Assembly (NCBI GenBank): GCA_007124075.1
Contig: SLFV01000560.1
Span: 1-5,977, forward strand
Direction of reading: 5' to 3'
From: Roseimaritima sp.
GTDB taxonomy: Bacteria > Planctomycetota > Planctomycetia > Pirellulales > Pirellulaceae
Length of the DNA stretch: 5,977 nt
Numbering within the stretch: position 1 is the first letter of the stretch; each line of letters opens with the position of its first letter. Position numbers and translations under genes: made by a program. Below are positions 4,815 to 5,977 of this stretch, one piece after another. Under the pieces are notes generated by a model that did not search any database, was not told the origin of the DNA, and was given only the letters and a program-made list of their open reading frames with translations.

Positions 4815-5977
4815 TCAAATCGAGGGCCGGTTTTCTGGTTCGGCTGGAAGCGGCTCCAGCAAGGCGGGCAACCGTATTTCAACAAACCCTGGCAGGACTG
4901 TGCCATCTTGCGAAAAATCAGCGGGCACAAGCTGATGACTTGGCTTGTCGTCGGGGGGAGTCAGCGCAGACCAGTAGACGAAGGATTGCGGAGACTGCTC
5001 ACGCATCCAGGAGGGGGGCTCGCTTTCGGCCAAATCGATCAAGCGGAACGCCTGCAGATCACCTTCAGTATCCTTGATCGCGACAATCTGATCGCTCCTT
5101 CCCGGTTCGCTGTCGTAATGATTACCGACGCCAGACAGGATGACGTAGGGGCCTCCACGCATCTCCGGAACGCCATTGACCGAGACATGCGCCCCTCCCT
5201 CAGCGGTGGTAAACACACAGTTGGAACAATCACGGTCAATCACGATGGGGACATTGCCGGAAGGCCCCAGGTTGACAGCCACCAACCCCTTGGGGATCGA
5301 TGCTGTCACGTCACGCAGTGCCAGTTTGATTTGAATCCGTCCGGCGACCGGGGTTCGCAGTGCTCCAGCGGTTTCCAGCATTCGCTCCGATACCGCCAAC
5401 AGTCCATTTTCCCAGCGGAGTTGCAATTGAGCCGCGACATCCATCCGAATCAACGTCATTTGACCGCGGGCGATCACATTGTTTAACTCCAAAGCCACCA
5501 GCGGCGGCGGACCGGTCGTGTCAGTTCCATTGCTGGCGTCGTTTGCCCCGTAAGCGTGAATCTGAAAGGCACTAACTGGCTCCCGACCGCTGGAATTGTC
5601 AACGGTTAGAACGCAATTGTCCAACTGGACGCCACGACTGGCTTCCACCTGAAACAGGGCGCCTCCGTAAATCGCGTTGCTGGGCACTTTCCAGACGAAT
5701 TGAACGTTTTCGAATCGAACGCGGCTTTTACCCACATTGACCATCACAGCATGTTCCATGGTCAATAGCGGGGAATTTTCAAACCGTAGCTGACACCCAG
5801 GTTCGCGTGCGGAGATTACCAGCCCACTTTTTTCGATGACCAGCGGCCCTGTCACCACGTGGCGTTCGGCAATTTCAATCCGGTTGATCCCATGCTGGAC
5901 CGCTAGATTGATCGCGTTCGTTAAATCGTTCGTTACCAACTCGTCGTCCGCTGCGGCTTCCTCACCACCGACACGAA
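4815..5977 (-). CDS. C-terminal part of a beta-helix-like protein, possibly a planctomycete Ser/Thr kinase tail (5' end outside window)
   Basis: The frame is open from the right edge to TGA at 4817-4815 and shows 386 residues. A TTG at 5939 could be called a start, but the frame stays open for 12 more codons to the edge with no ribosome-binding site at a proper distance, so the true start is probably outside. The visible part begins with an acidic/Ala stretch (RVGGEEAAADDE). It continues with repeated short strands of alternating hydrophobic residues (such as GPLVIEKSGLVISAREPG, RVRFENVQFVW, GVQLDNCVLTVDNSSG, LVALELNNVIARG), the pattern of a right-handed parallel beta-helix (pectate-lyase-like) domain. 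A Pro-rich end follows. No kinase motifs, transmembrane segment or catalytic residues are visible in this part. Large planctomycete Ser/Thr kinases often end in such a domain, and I recall similar wording in their C-termini; this identity is inference. Other surface or periplasmic beta-helix proteins remain possible. Confidence 0.75.
   Translation of the reverse strand, partial: RVGGEEAAADDELVTNDLTNAINLAVQHGINRIEIAERHVVTGPLVIEKSGLVISAREPGCQLRFENSPLLTMEHAVMVNVGKSRVRFENVQFVWKVPSNAIYGGALFQVEASRGVQLDNCVLTVDNSSGREPVSAFQIHAYGANDASNGTDTTGPPPLVALELNNVIARGQMTLIRMDVAAQLQLRWENGLLAVSERMLETAGALRTPVAGRIQIKLALRDVTASIPKGLVAVNLGPSGNVPIVIDRDCSNCVFTTAEGGAHVSVNGVPEMRGGPYVILSGVGNHYDSEPGRSDQIVAIKDTEGDLQAFRLIDLAESEPPSWMREQSPQSFVYWSALTPPDDKPSHQLVPADFSQDGTVLPGFVEIRLPALLEPLPAEPENRPSI

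Noticed and set aside
4892..4912. TGGCAC-like sequence on the minus strand resembling a sigma-54 -24 element
   Set aside because: The -12 spacing and sequence do not fit, and it lies inside a coding region.

Overview
The window looks like chromosomal DNA from a planctomycete, probably a Pirellulaceae/Rhodopirellula-like bacterium. This is inferred from gene content, not a database match. The signs are an exported DUF1080 (3-keto-disaccharide hydrolase type) protein, a very short single-heme c-type cytochrome, an exported thioredoxin-like protein with a CYRC motif, a protein tail resembling the beta-helix ends of planctomycete Ser/Thr kinases, wide intergenic gaps and variable Shine-Dalgarno use. 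All five supported protein genes lie on the minus strand.

Layout from left to right. A complete NtrC-type sigma-54 response regulator (241-1707) is followed downstream by a weak terminator-like hairpin (192-216). A gap of about 900 bp (1708-2613) follows. It holds the most unusual element of the window: a plus-strand promoter (2014-2042), directly followed by two strong consecutive stem-loops and a U-tract (2047-2128). The second stem-loop is a textbook intrinsic terminator. Both stems present the same 8-nt loop, ACTGCCCC. I read this as an undescribed small RNA of about 80 nt. Two further perfect hairpins (2142-2159 and 2175-2209) lie just beyond it.

Next come a secreted thioredoxin-like protein (2614-3177) and a secreted DUF1080 protein (3411-4043). 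For both, the longest open frame overruns the real start, and the signal peptide fixes the start. An 85-bp near-perfect palindrome with a branched tip (4116-4200), probably a REP or MITE-like repeat, sits upstream of the DUF1080 gene. After it come a strong minus-strand terminator (4251-4286) and the small cytochrome c gene it serves (4324-4716, with a good Shine-Dalgarno). The last gene runs off the right edge (4815-5977) and encodes at least 386 residues of a beta-strand-rich protein.

The genes do not form one obvious pathway. Three encode exported proteins: a redox-fold protein, a sugar-active or carbohydrate-binding fold, and a heme protein. The regulator and the partial gene are signalling-type. 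The cytochrome gene has its own terminator and is therefore separated from the DUF1080 gene. The 98-bp gap between the partial gene and the cytochrome gene has no obvious terminator, so read-through there is possible.
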